Below the pieces are notes generated by a model. That model was given only the letters and a program-made list of their open reading frames with translations, searched no databases and was not told the DNA's origin. The position numbers and the translations under genes are program-made. Source: Deltaproteobacteria bacterium (lineage in GTDB: Bacteria; Desulfobacterota; Syntrophobacteria; Syntrophobacterales; Syntrophobacteraceae). Taken from it: a stretch of 64,000 bases of DNA. Location of the stretch: assembly GCA_012517315.1 (NCBI GenBank), contig JAAYVE010000024.1, positions 124,001 to 188,000 of the forward strand, written 5' to 3'. Numbering within the stretch: position 1 is the first letter of the stretch; every line of letters starts with the position of its first letter. Positions 25,196 through 34,451 of the stretch are shown here, piece after piece.

Positions 25196-26845
25196 TCAGA
25201 GGTTCGCCCCCGGGATGAACTCGTCCAGAAGGGGAACGACCTGGGAAAGGAACCCCTGGAGGCGCGACTCGGCCTCCTGGATGCTTTCCCCGCTCCCCAC
25301 GGGGGTGAGGACGCGGACCAGAGCCCCGTCCGTTCGTCGTCGGGTGAGGGCGTCCCAGAAGTTGAAGAGCTTCAGCTGATAGGCGTTGTGCAGGATGCGG
25401 CCCCGCATGGGAAACCAGAAATAGGCCAGCGACTTCTGCCCGATCTTTTCCATGACCACCCGGTTGACCGTCAGGGACCCGTTGCCGTGTGCACCCACGG
25501 GAAGGGTGGACGCACCGGCTTCCCGGAAGACCCAGCCTCCCCCGATGAGGCACGTCTCAGGGGAATGGATGGATTCCCCCTTGCGCTGGTTTTCGTAGTA
25601 GGCCACGTAGAAGTTGACGCTCTCCCCCTTGCCGTTCATATAATCGATGAGGGTGTAGTCGCTCACGTCCAGTTCCCGGACGAACTTCGCTTCAATAAAG
25701 TCCCGGCTGCCCCGCCACTGGGAGACTTCCAGGGGAAAGGCGGCAAGGGTCCGGTGGATGGGAATCCTGGGGCTGAAGTCCACCGTCCGGTAGACGGCGA
25801 AGGTGCATCCAAGGAGGGCGAGGGCCGCCGCAACGCGGGCGAACTGACCCCTTTGGCCAAGGAAAGTCAGGGGGCTGCCGGCCGGGGTGTCGCCGGGGTC
25901 TTTCCCCTTTTCCTCTATCGGGCTTTCATCCTCGGGCGCCTGCCCAGCCTGCGGGGAGGCCGCCCGGGAGCCTTTTCCGGGCGGTGATCCATTCCTTCCC
26001 ATTTTCCCCAGGAGCCACATTTCCCCCAGGAGCACCCCGAAGGAGACGACGAAGATGACCCAACCCGAGAAATCGTGGAAGAAACCTTCCGCCACCTGTG
26101 GCCCCCAGTCGATCCAGAAATATCCCGTGAGGGCGATGCGCATGCTGTTCCAGAGGATGGTGAGGGGAATGGTGGACAGGACCAGGAGGGCGCGCTTCCA
26201 CAGGGAGGCGCGGAAGAAATAAGCGAGAATGAGCCCCAGGACCAGCAGGGGGATCACGTACCGCAGGCCGCTGCAGGCTTCCACCACCTGGAGCTGGGTG
26301 TAGCCGATGTCGATGACGTTTCCCTCCCGGTAGGCGGTGACCCCTAGGGCTCGCAGGAAAAGGGCCCCGATCTGAGAGGATACGAGCTGTAGCTTCAGGG
26401 TGATCTGCCGGTGGAGAAAGTCGGGCAGCGGGATGGCCGTGAGGAAGAGAAACAGGGGAAAGGCCAGGATCCGTGTGCGGGTCCGGCCCATGTGCAGCCA
26501 CAGAAGCCCTACCACGACGAACCACGCGGAGATGTGGAGGAGCGTGTATTCCCCCCCTAGTTCCCCCAGCCAGAACAGAAAGATCCCCGCCAGAAGCGGC
26601 GCCGTGCCCAGCCAGGGGGCATCCAGGGGGGCGGAGGAAAGGGCGTCCCGGTTTTCCCTTGCAATGTAGAGCATGACCAGGGGGATGAGCCAGGCGTAGG
26701 AGTAGTCCCCCCCGTTCCAGGCGGCGAAGACCCGGGGGAGGGAGGCTGCGTAGAGCCCCCAGAGGACGGCCCCGTAGAGGGCCGTGAAGATGAACCATGG
26801 GGCCAGGGCCATCGCCTGGAGCCGGGAGGTTTGGGTTTCATCCAT
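25196..26845 (-). CDS. xrtD: exosortase XrtD fused to an EpsI domain
   Basis: A 549-residue protein. Residues about 14-285 form a multi-helix exosortase with the catalytic triad seen as EACSGLRY (Cys191), NSMRIAL (Arg236) and FFHDFSGW (His257). After a hydrophilic linker and another membrane helix (about 335-352) comes an EpsI-like periplasmic domain (about 355-545) with HSPETCLIGGGW (427-438) and FWFPMRGR. This joined architecture is typical of the VPLPA-CTERM exosortase, XrtD. It would cut exported proteins at their C-terminal sorting signal and hand them to the cell surface or polysaccharide. A matching substrate is encoded at 51407-52039. Confidence 0.92.
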   Translation of the reverse strand: MDETQTSRLQAMALAPWFIFTALYGAVLWGLYAASLPRVFAAWNGGDYSYAWLIPLVMLYIARENRDALSSAPLDAPWLGTAPLLAGIFLFWLGELGGEYTLLHISAWFVVVGLLWLHMGRTRTRILAFPLFLFLTAIPLPDFLHRQITLKLQLVSSQIGALFLRALGVTAYREGNVIDIGYTQLQVVEACSGLRYVIPLLVLGLILAYFFRASLWKRALLVLSTIPLTILWNSMRIALTGYFWIDWGPQVAEGFFHDFSGWVIFVVSFGVLLGEMWLLGKMGRNGSPPGKGSRAASPQAGQAPEDESPIEEKGKDPGDTPAGSPLTFLGQRGQFARVAAALALLGCTFAVYRTVDFSPRIPIHRTLAAFPLEVSQWRGSRDFIEAKFVRELDVSDYTLIDYMNGKGESVNFYVAYYENQRKGESIHSPETCLIGGGWVFREAGASTLPVGAHGNGSLTVNRVVMEKIGQKSLAYFWFPMRGRILHNAYQLKLFNFWDALTRRRTDGALVRVLTPVGSGESIQEAESRLQGFLSQVVPLLDEFIPGANL

Positions 26846-26899
26846 GGAAATGCGCGACTCCTTTCGTTCCCGTGTTCGCGGAATCCGTGAGAGAGCGGT

Positions 26900-28138
26900 T
26901 CATGATTCCATGACGGTGGCCTGTATGATCTCCAGGTACCGCTGCGCCAGCATGTCCCGGTCGAACCGCTCCCGGACGAACGCCCGTCCGTTCTCCCCGA
27001 GGCTCCGGGCGAGGGCCGGGTCCCGGTGGAGGCGGACCACGGTCCGGGCCAGTTCTCCAGCGTCTTCCGGTTCAATGAAAAGGCCGCAGCGGCCCTCCTC
27101 CACGATGCCACGGCTTTCCCCCTCCACCCCGAGGATGATGGGGCGTGCCATGGCCATGGCTTCGAAGATCTTGGACGGGATGACCGTCTTGAACACGTCT
27201 CTTTTGCGCAGAAGGACCATGCAGGCGTCGGAGGCGGCGAGAAAGGCGGGCATTTCCTCCTTGGGCTGCTGTGGCAGCATGAGAACGTTGTCCAGCCGAA
27301 GCCGCTCCCGTTCCGCCTCGAGCCGCTCCCGTTCCGCCCCGTCCCCCACCAGGAGAAAGCGGATCTCCCGTTCACGGCGCAGCAGTTCCGCCGCCTTGAG
27401 GACCGTCTCCAGCCCGTGAGCCATGCCGTGGGTGCCGATGTAGGATGCGACGAAGGTCCCCCGGAGTCCCAACTGCTCCCTCACGCCGTTTTCCCTGTCC
27501 ATGGGATGGTAGCGGGAGAGGTCCGCCCCGTTGGTGAGAACGGAAATCCGGTGCGGCGGCACCCGTCTCTTCTCGATGTGCCCCTTGAAGGAACGGGTGA
27601 CGGAGACGATGTGGTCCGCCCGCTGGTAGAGAAACGTCTCCATGGATTCCAGGAAGCGGATGACCCTCCGGTTTTGCATGGCCCCCACGGCGATGATACT
27701 CTCGGGCCACAGGTCCCGGATTTCCAGGACCCACGGGCGCCTCTTGAGGCGGGCGACCCAGAGGCCCGCCATGCCACAGAAGAACTGGGGGGAGGTGGAC
27801 ACGACCACGTCCACGTCCCGGGCCGCTCCGCTCTGGATCGTGGCCGAAACCATGTACGAGAGGTAGTTGGCCGTACGCCGCAGAAACCCCTTGTTGGCAC
27901 TGAGGTAGGTCCTGACCCGCAGCACCCGGATCCCCTCCATGGTTTCCCATCCGCGGAGGCGGTTGGGGTAACCGGGATAAAGGACCCCCGCCGGGTGGCT
28001 GGGATTGCAGGTGAGGACCGTGACCCGGTGGCCTGCCCGCACCCACCTGCGGGCGTTCTCAAAGGTGCGGGAGGCGGGGGCGTTCACCTCGGGGGGGAAG
28101 TAGTGGGTCAGAAAAAGAATGTGCACGGGTTGCTCCAT
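26900..28138 (-). CDS. glycosyltransferase family 4 (WbuB-like)
   Basis: A GT-B fold transferase of 412 residues when started at the ATG at 28138 (MEQPVHILFLTHYFPPE). A TTG at 28180 with a G-rich upstream patch would add 14 residues. The N-terminal half has the nucleotide-free Rossmann start and VLEIRDLWPESI, typical of the WbuB/WcaI-type group; the C-terminal half has NGADLSRYHP, FVASYIGTHGMAHGLE and PSKIFEAMAMARPII, the E-x7-E region that binds the donor sugar nucleotide. It follows the lyase gene after 55 bases and precedes the exosortase gene. Donor and acceptor are unknown. Confidence 0.9.
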   Translation of the reverse strand: MEQPVHILFLTHYFPPEVNAPASRTFENARRWVRAGHRVTVLTCNPSHPAGVLYPGYPNRLRGWETMEGIRVLRVRTYLSANKGFLRRTANYLSYMVSATIQSGAARDVDVVVSTSPQFFCGMAGLWVARLKRRPWVLEIRDLWPESIIAVGAMQNRRVIRFLESMETFLYQRADHIVSVTRSFKGHIEKRRVPPHRISVLTNGADLSRYHPMDRENGVREQLGLRGTFVASYIGTHGMAHGLETVLKAAELLRREREIRFLLVGDGAERERLEAERERLRLDNVLMLPQQPKEEMPAFLAASDACMVLLRKRDVFKTVIPSKIFEAMAMARPIILGVEGESRGIVEEGRCGLFIEPEDAGELARTVVRLHRDPALARSLGENGRAFVRERFDRDMLAQRYLEIIQATVMES

Positions 28139-28193
28139 TTGAGGAGGCCGTCGAAACGCAGCGATTCCGCGGCGCTTCAAGCCCCCGCGCCCC

Positions 28194-29930
28194 TCACCTC
28201 AGGGCGATGGTCCAGCGGAACCTGCGGGGGAGCGTCGCTGCCGGGTGCGACACGGTGAGAACGGTGCATCCCTGCCGTACGCCGAAACGGGGACAGTACC
28301 ACCCCCGGTGGCATTCGATGCGCCGGTCCCCGTCGGTGGAAAACAGGACGGAAACGCCGTGGTCCGCCGCGACCCGCACCACCCCCGCCTGAGACTCCAC
28401 AGCGCAGTCGGGGTGGAGATGGATGCGGGATTCCACGTGGTGCGTTCCCGATCCTTCCAGGAAGTCCTCCACCGTGATCCCTTCGGAAGCCCAGACAATC
28501 CTACGATGATGGACGGGACTGCCGTTCAGGAGCCTGTAGCCGTCGTGTGCCCCCTCGAAGACCAGGGCGCCGTCGTCCCGCCGAGTGAGGTTCCCGTAGA
28601 GGGGCCTGGCCCGGTTCCCGCACCGGTGGGCCCCCCACACCTCCGACTGGTCCCTGTGGTCCACGGTCACCCCGTTGTGGCCGCGGTTTCCCCGGTTGTA
28701 GCGGCGCATCGCCCCGTCTTCGTACTGACAGCACCCGGAATCCACCACCACGCGCCGCCCCCCTAAAGACAGCTCGAAGCTCAGGGTGTCGCAGTGGGCG
28801 TGGCCCGGCTGGTAGTCCGGCCCGACGGGCCCGCAGTCGACGATGAGTTGGTCGCCCTCCCGGGGTGCCATCACAAAATAGCCCGAGTGGGGAAAGGACC
28901 GCAGGGTAGGGGGAAGGTCGGCTGAACCGTTCACCCCCAGCATCCCGCCGAAGCGGAACAGGTGGTCGGGCGGTGCTTCGATCCCGAAGGCCGCGTCATT
29001 GAAAAGGGGGATCTCTCCGTCGGGGTGCACGACGCCGCGGAGAAAACCGATCATCCGGCGTGCCGTCTCGTGCAGACGGGCTTCGAAGAGGGCCCGGATG
29101 CGGGGCTCCCCCGGAGCCTCCTTGCCCGCGTCCGGCGAGCCCCGCAGGAGGTTCAGGAGGTCCAGGCAATCTTCCAGGATCATGGAATGGTACATGGGAC
29201 TCCGTTCGAAGTGACCCCCGTCGGGCAGGACCTGTTCCGACAGCTCCCGGTGGAGGATTTCCAGGCCCAGGGCGAGCCACCGTGCGGCGTCTTTCCCGCG
29301 GAAGAATAGACCGGCGAAAATCAGGGCCTTGGCGTTCTTGAAGAGGTGGTTGGCCAGGAGGTGATACTCGAGGGAGTCCTCCAGCCAGAGGGCCTGGTGG
29401 TACGCCGACCGGAGCACGAAATCAACGCGAGGGCCGCACGTGTCGCAGGCGCTCAGGTACTTGACCCAGTTGACGAGCCTGAGGGAGATGGGAAACGGGT
29501 CCCAGGCGTCGGGCGTTCCGGGCGGGTTCTCCCGGACCCAGTGTTCCATGAGCCGGAGGGCCCGCTCCCGGTCAGGGCGTCCCCCTTCATTGAGATATTG
29601 GAAGTAGTGGAGGTTGTACCGCCACAGGCGGCTCTTCCCCGGTGCCGCCCATCGGGGAAGACCTCCGAAGTCCACGGTGTCGTTGAGGAATCGGAATCGG
29701 CCCCGATCGATGTCCGTCGGGGATGCGGGGGGCCTTGAAGGAAAGGGGATGACCGGACAAAGGGGCGTGAAGCGGAGGGGGCCCCACGCGACACAGCCCC
29801 TCCACCACAGGGACACCGGCAGTCTGCGGCGCACGGCGTACCACAGTCGGTACACGATCTGCTCCCGCCTGAGGTGGGAGACGGTCCTGAGAGTGCGGGG
29901 GAGTTGCGGAAACAAGGGATATTGCTTCAC
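28194..29930 (-). CDS. heparinase II/III-like polysaccharide lyase
   Basis: A 578-residue protein. The GTG at 29930 is chosen because it overlaps the stop of the upstream oxidoreductase (GTGA); the frame remains open further upstream inside that gene but is only its shadow. The N-terminal part (about 1-320) looks like the helical alpha/alpha toroid; the heparinase II/III part (about 325-560) has GHAHCDTLSFEL, VVVDSGCCQYEDG and RRYNRGNRGHNGVTVD, where the His/Tyr residues of these lyases lie. Such genes occur in many exopolysaccharide loci beside a two-domain oxidoreductase. No signal peptide is obvious, so it may act in the cytoplasm or leave by another route. It probably trims uronic acid-containing polymer. 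Confidence 0.88.
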   Translation of the reverse strand: MKQYPLFPQLPRTLRTVSHLRREQIVYRLWYAVRRRLPVSLWWRGCVAWGPLRFTPLCPVIPFPSRPPASPTDIDRGRFRFLNDTVDFGGLPRWAAPGKSRLWRYNLHYFQYLNEGGRPDRERALRLMEHWVRENPPGTPDAWDPFPISLRLVNWVKYLSACDTCGPRVDFVLRSAYHQALWLEDSLEYHLLANHLFKNAKALIFAGLFFRGKDAARWLALGLEILHRELSEQVLPDGGHFERSPMYHSMILEDCLDLLNLLRGSPDAGKEAPGEPRIRALFEARLHETARRMIGFLRGVVHPDGEIPLFNDAAFGIEAPPDHLFRFGGMLGVNGSADLPPTLRSFPHSGYFVMAPREGDQLIVDCGPVGPDYQPGHAHCDTLSFELSLGGRRVVVDSGCCQYEDGAMRRYNRGNRGHNGVTVDHRDQSEVWGAHRCGNRARPLYGNLTRRDDGALVFEGAHDGYRLLNGSPVHHRRIVWASEGITVEDFLEGSGTHHVESRIHLHPDCAVESQAGVVRVAADHGVSVLFSTDGDRRIECHRGWYCPRFGVRQGCTVLTVSHPAATLPRRFRWTIALR

Positions 29931-32164
29931 GAATCGTCGGCGGGAAGGGTCGGACAGCCCTGCAGAACCCCTTCTTCCTCCCCCTCCTCCAGGGAAACTG
30001 TCCGGCCGCTGTTGAGAGCCTCGTGGATGGCGAAGGTCACCCGGGTGGTCTCGAAAATCTCCTCCACCGGGATGGGGGGCGGCCCCCCGTCGAGAACCGC
30101 CCCCATGAACGCCTCCATCTCCCGCTGGAACCCCTTGTCCTGCTTTCCCCTCCCCCCGACGTTCCGGCTCCCCCCGTAGACTTCCAGGTTCCGGTAGTCG
30201 TCCAGGACCAGGACTTTTCCGTCCGCCGCAGCCTCCAGCCGTTCCTTGGGGCAGTCGGGGCTTCCCAGGGCATGGTAGAGGACGGTGCCCAGAGAGCCGT
30301 CTTCGTAGGTGAGGGTCACCGCCACCGAATCCCGGCCGGTGTGACGCACGTCGTCGGTATGGACACAGGCCGCCTGAACGGTCCTGACGGGGGCTCCCAC
30401 CAGGAAGCGGAGGAGGTCCACGAAGTGGCACACCTCCCCCAGGATGCGGCCTCCCCCTTCCACCGGATCCTGGACCCAGGAATCCCTGGGAACGAAGCCT
30501 GCGTTCACCCGGTAGGAAAGGACAAGGGGGGTGGACCTTCCGGCGAGGGTGTTTCGCAGCCGTTCCGCGAGAGGGGAAAAACGCCGGTTGAAGCCCGTCA
30601 TGAGAACCGGGGGTGTGTCCCTGGAGAGGTCCTGCCAGGTCTTTCGGATGGCCGCCAATTCCTCGGCGTTTAGGCACAGGGGCTTTTCCACGAAGACGTG
30701 CTTTCCGGCCCGCAGGGCGTCCAGGACCAGGGGCCCGTGGAGATTGTGGCGGGTGGCCACCACCACGGCTTTCACCGCATCGTCGGCCAGGATCTCCCCC
30801 GGGTTCTCCGTGCACCAGGCGAAGCCGAACTGCTCGGCCACAGCCCTGGCGTTCATGCCCCGGGCCGTGGCGACGCCGACGAAACGGGCCCGGGGATGCC
30901 GTTTCAGGGCGGGAAGGAGCACGCCCCTGGCGAAGCTCCCGGCCCCGATGACCCCGATCCCCAAAGTGCTCTCCTTTTGGGGTTCCCGGGCCGCGGATAC
31001 GGGAATCCGTCGGGGTTCCGGTAGGGTGGCATATCGGAGGACCACCCCCAGATAGGGTTCCGTGCCTCCGAGGATCATGCGGTAGGCCTGGAGGGACTCT
31101 TCAAAGGAAAACCGGTGGGTGACAAGAGGGCGCACGTCCACCCGCCCCGCCGCCACGAGTTCCAGGAAGGCCTGCATGTTCCGCTGTTCCGTCCATCGGA
31201 CGTAGGGGAGGGGATAGTCGTGGCCCCGCTCCTCGTATTGCTCGTCGTAACGCCCGGGGCCGTAGGAGAGGGAGAGGCGCACGTCCAGTTCCTTCCGGTA
31301 ATAGTCGTCCCGGGGGATCTCCATGCCCACCTGGCCCACCACCACAACGCGGCCCTTCAGCCGTGAGATCTCGCCGGCGATCTGCATGCAGCTGCTGTCC
31401 CGGGAGGATGCCGTGACGAGAACCGCGTCCACGCCGATTCCCCGGGTGAACGCCAGGGCCGTTCGTTCCAGGTCACCGCTTGTCACCGCGGCGTCGGCCC
31501 CCAGCTTCAGGGCCAGTTCGATTTTGGCCGGGTCGAGGTCCGCCCCCAGGACACGGCATCCGCAGGCCTTGCAGAGTTGGACGGCGAGTTGGCCGATGAG
31601 GCCGAGTCCGATGACGGCGACGCTCTCCCCGAGGGTCAAGGCCGCCTGCCTCACCCCCTGGAGGGCGATGGCCCCCACCGTCGTGAACGCCGCCTCCTCG
31701 AAGGAGACGGGATCGCCGTTTCGCCCGTTCCCCGGCCTGGGGATCTTCACGCAGAGGTTCCTGGGCACTACGTTCCAGTGGGCGTGGTTTGCATAGCCGG
31801 CACCGCCGCACGCCACGGGGTCGCCGGGGTGCAGCCCCTCTGTTTCGTCCCCCGTCTCCCGGACGATCCCGGCACAGGCGTACCCCAGGGGAATGGGGGT
31901 GTCCAGCTTGCTCCGCACCTTCTGAAGGGTGTTGACCAGGCCCTCCCGCCGGGCGGTGGCCACGACCTTGCGCACGAGGTCCGGCCGGGCCCGGGCCTTT
32001 CCCAGGAGAGACTTTCTTGCCAGGTCCACGAGCATCTTCTCGGTCCCGGCGGAGATGACGGAGACCGCCGTTTCCACCAGCACCGTCCCCCGTGTCACCT
32101 GGGGCCGGGGCACCTCCTCCAGGGCCATCTCCCCCGTCTTGTACGACTGGATGATCTGTTTCAT
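29927..32164 (-). CDS. two-domain oxidoreductase: zinc-type dehydrogenase plus Gfo/Idh/MocA
   Basis: A 745-residue fusion. Residues about 1-355 are a medium-chain alcohol dehydrogenase-like domain (PLGYACAGIVRETG, then VAVIGLGLIGQLAVQLCKA for NAD(P) binding). Residues about 385-720 are a Gfo/Idh/MocA oxidoreductase (LGIGVIGAGSFARG, then AGKHVFVEKPLCL). AAGGAA sits before the ATG. This fused protein is frequent next to heparinase-like genes in surface polysaccharide clusters. It probably oxidises or reduces a sugar nucleotide or sugar residue, but the substrate is not known. It is the first gene of a tight run to the lyase (GTGA overlap). Confidence 0.9.
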   Translation of the reverse strand: MKQIIQSYKTGEMALEEVPRPQVTRGTVLVETAVSVISAGTEKMLVDLARKSLLGKARARPDLVRKVVATARREGLVNTLQKVRSKLDTPIPLGYACAGIVRETGDETEGLHPGDPVACGGAGYANHAHWNVVPRNLCVKIPRPGNGRNGDPVSFEEAAFTTVGAIALQGVRQAALTLGESVAVIGLGLIGQLAVQLCKACGCRVLGADLDPAKIELALKLGADAAVTSGDLERTALAFTRGIGVDAVLVTASSRDSSCMQIAGEISRLKGRVVVVGQVGMEIPRDDYYRKELDVRLSLSYGPGRYDEQYEERGHDYPLPYVRWTEQRNMQAFLELVAAGRVDVRPLVTHRFSFEESLQAYRMILGGTEPYLGVVLRYATLPEPRRIPVSAAREPQKESTLGIGVIGAGSFARGVLLPALKRHPRARFVGVATARGMNARAVAEQFGFAWCTENPGEILADDAVKAVVVATRHNLHGPLVLDALRAGKHVFVEKPLCLNAEELAAIRKTWQDLSRDTPPVLMTGFNRRFSPLAERLRNTLAGRSTPLVLSYRVNAGFVPRDSWVQDPVEGGGRILGEVCHFVDLLRFLVGAPVRTVQAACVHTDDVRHTGRDSVAVTLTYEDGSLGTVLYHALGSPDCPKERLEAAADGKVLVLDDYRNLEVYGGSRNVGGRGKQDKGFQREMEAFMGAVLDGGPPPIPVEEIFETTRVTFAIHEALNSGRTVSLEEGEEEGVLQGCPTLPADDS

Positions 32165-32236
32165 GGTTCCTTACTCGGTTTACCTGCCCGGGAACAGAGG
32201 CCCTCATGATCCTGAAGATCGCCGCACGAGGCTGAA

Positions 32237-32563
32237 ATGGCTGGAATGACCGTTACTGGGGCGGATGCCGGAAGGCGGCTTTCGGACCTGGTGGGCGTCT
32301 TGGCTCAGGGAAAAGAGCGGATCGTCATCACCAAGCGGGGTAACCCCACGTCTGGGCCGGTGCACCCTGAAGGAGAGTCAGGACACCTTGCGAAAGCCCC
32401 GGCATGGCTGGACCAATCGGATGAATTCACTGAGAAAATAGGAACCCTTCTCGGGAATCGAGCCGCGCATGTACCTGGGTTCAATGCTCTGATGAAGCGA
32501 TCGGTCCCGGTTTTGTTAAAAGACCGCTCATATCGATCTTCTCAGGACGCGGCCCGTCGATAA
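32237..32563 (+). pseudogene. degraded Phd/YefM-type antitoxin
   Basis: The first 45 residues match the DNA-binding half of prevent-host-death antitoxins: VTGADAGRRLSDLVGVLAQG then ERIVITKRGNP. After this the usual V-A-A-L-V pattern is lost (TSGPVHPEG) and the C-terminal part, which would bind a toxin, is only faintly recognisable (EFTEKIGTLLGNRAAHVPGF). The last 83 bases overlap the 3' end of asnB on the other strand. No toxin gene follows. It is probably a decaying orphan, 72 bases from the divergently transcribed oxidoreductase gene. Confidence 0.5.
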
Positions 32564-34451
32564 AGGTGCGGCACCAAAGCTCGACACAAATGAGGGCGAA
32601 GATGGCATATGCCCCGTCCACCCGTCCCTTTCGATCCCTATCGATGAGTTCCCATACCGTTTTGGAATCAAAAATCCCGCGGGATTCCAGGGACTGTGGC
32701 GCAAGCAGTTCATCAACTGCAGGTCGGAGCTCGCGGCGGAGCCACTGCCTCAATGGCGCTCCAAAGCCCGTTTTGGGCCGGTAGATGACCTCTCGGGGCA
32801 GAAAGGGCTCCGCGGCTTTCTTGAAAATCCATTTGCCAACGGGACCGCGTTGTTTGTAATCAATAGGAAGAGTGGCGGCCAATTTGACCACTTCCGGATC
32901 CAGCAGGGGGACTCGCACTTCGACGCCGACGGACATACTCATTTTGTCCGTGTAGTTGAGATTGTGGTCGGTAAGGAAGAACTTGCCTTCAAGGTAGAGC
33001 ATCCGGTTGAGGGGGTGTGTGTCCTCGGGGAGTCGCTGCAACGCACCCAGGAGAGGGCTCAGGCATGTATCGGGTGACACCTCCATGTGCAGTTCTGGAG
33101 AGAGCAATCCGTGGGCGAGACCTTCGTTCAGCCAGAGAAAGTAGCTTGCCACCGCCGCATCGCCATCCAGGGGGGCGTGTTGAAGAGCTTTTCTCAAACG
33201 CCTGGCCGATGGATAAGTCGTGGGGATTTCCCGTGCGGCCCTGGCGACGCGTTGGCGAATGCCAGCGGGCAACCAGTCCCAGTACCTGCGGTCCAGGAGT
33301 GCCCGGTGTCTGCGATATCCTGTGAAGATGTCGTCTCCCCCTGCCCCTGAGAGCAGCACGGTGATGCCCTGCGTTCTGGCCAGTCTGCTGATGAAAAGGG
33401 CGTTCAGAGGTGCGGGGTCACCTTGGGGTTCGTCCAAGTGGTAGATCATGGTGCCCAGTTCCTCGATCATTTCCGCCCCGACCTGGATCGTGTGAAGGTC
33501 GATGTCCAGCTCTTGGGCCACCCTTCGCGCATACGGCAGGTCCTCGGCCATGCCTTCAACGCGCGCGGCATCGGAGGCCATCCCGATGGTGAAACACTGC
33601 ATCCTGCCATTGTTTGAAAGGCCGCACGCCATGGCGACCACCGTGCTGGAATCCAGACCCCCAGAGAGAAAAGCCCCGACGGGCACATCGGAAACCATCT
33701 GGCGCTCGACCGCCCGGGCGACCGTTGTTCTTACGGCCTCTACAGCCTCATGGGGGGGCATTGCGCCCACCGGCAGATGATAGGGAAGATCGTAGAACTC
33801 CCACGCACGCTCGATTTTCCCATGGTGAACCAGAAGCGCTTCACCGGGCTTTACCTTGCGGATGCTTTTCAAAGGCGTGCGGGGCGAAGGGCACCAGAGC
33901 AGGGTCAGGTAATGGAGAACCGCGCGGGGATCCAATTCTCGATCTACGGTGGGTTCTTCCAGGATTGACTTCATTTCGCTGGCAAAGAGGAACCCCTTTT
34001 CCGTCTGTGCCACGTAAAGCGGTTTGATCCCGATGCCGTCCCTTGCCAGGAAAAGCGTTTCACTCTGGGTATCGTACAAGGCGAAGGCGAACATCCCGTT
34101 GAGACTGGCCAACATTGCTGCTCCGTCCCGCCGGTAGAGAGCGAGCAGAACCTCGGTATCCGAACGGCTCCTGAAGGGGTAACCCTCTGCCTCCAATTCG
34201 CGACGCAATTCCAAGTAGTTGAAAATTTCCCCGTTGAAAACGATGACGCACCGATGTTCGCTGTCCCACATGGGTTGATGCCCGAGAGGCGAGAGATCGA
34301 TGATGGCGAGCCGCCGATGAACCAGCCCGACGGCTTTCTTCGGGTCATGGAAGGCGCCTGAATCGTCCGGCCCCCGATGGGCCATCCGGCCGCTCATCCT
34401 GTCGAGCAACTCCGGCGCAAAAGAACCGCTGAACCCTGCTATGCCGCACAT
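32481..34451 (-). CDS. asnB: asparagine synthase-type glutamine amidotransferase
   Basis: A 656-residue two-domain enzyme. Cys2 (MCGIAGFSG) is the glutaminase nucleophile; the N-terminal domain (about 1-215) has RGPDDSG, VFNGEIFNY and RSDTEVLLALY; the synthetase domain (about 240-620) has the ATP-pyrophosphatase motif FLSGGLDSST (261-270). In free metabolism it makes asparagine. In surface-polysaccharide clusters relatives such as WbpS are thought to turn a uronic acid into its amide, which is the more likely role here. It overlaps the upstream glycosyltransferase by 13 bases and is the last gene of the block that begins at 48 kb. Confidence 0.92.
   Translation of the reverse strand: MCGIAGFSGSFAPELLDRMSGRMAHRGPDDSGAFHDPKKAVGLVHRRLAIIDLSPLGHQPMWDSEHRCVIVFNGEIFNYLELRRELEAEGYPFRSRSDTEVLLALYRRDGAAMLASLNGMFAFALYDTQSETLFLARDGIGIKPLYVAQTEKGFLFASEMKSILEEPTVDRELDPRAVLHYLTLLWCPSPRTPLKSIRKVKPGEALLVHHGKIERAWEFYDLPYHLPVGAMPPHEAVEAVRTTVARAVERQMVSDVPVGAFLSGGLDSSTVVAMACGLSNNGRMQCFTIGMASDAARVEGMAEDLPYARRVAQELDIDLHTIQVGAEMIEELGTMIYHLDEPQGDPAPLNALFISRLARTQGITVLLSGAGGDDIFTGYRRHRALLDRRYWDWLPAGIRQRVARAAREIPTTYPSARRLRKALQHAPLDGDAAVASYFLWLNEGLAHGLLSPELHMEVSPDTCLSPLLGALQRLPEDTHPLNRMLYLEGKFFLTDHNLNYTDKMSMSVGVEVRVPLLDPEVVKLAATLPIDYKQRGPVGKWIFKKAAEPFLPREVIYRPKTGFGAPLRQWLRRELRPAVDELLAPQSLESRGIFDSKTVWELIDRDRKGRVDGAYAIFALICVELWCRTFIDGPRPEKIDMSGLLTKPGPIASSEH

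Noticed and set aside
30600-32210. Plus-strand frames opposite the two-domain oxidoreductase
   Set aside because: Their translations lack motifs, while the minus-strand frame shows two complete nucleotide-binding domains.
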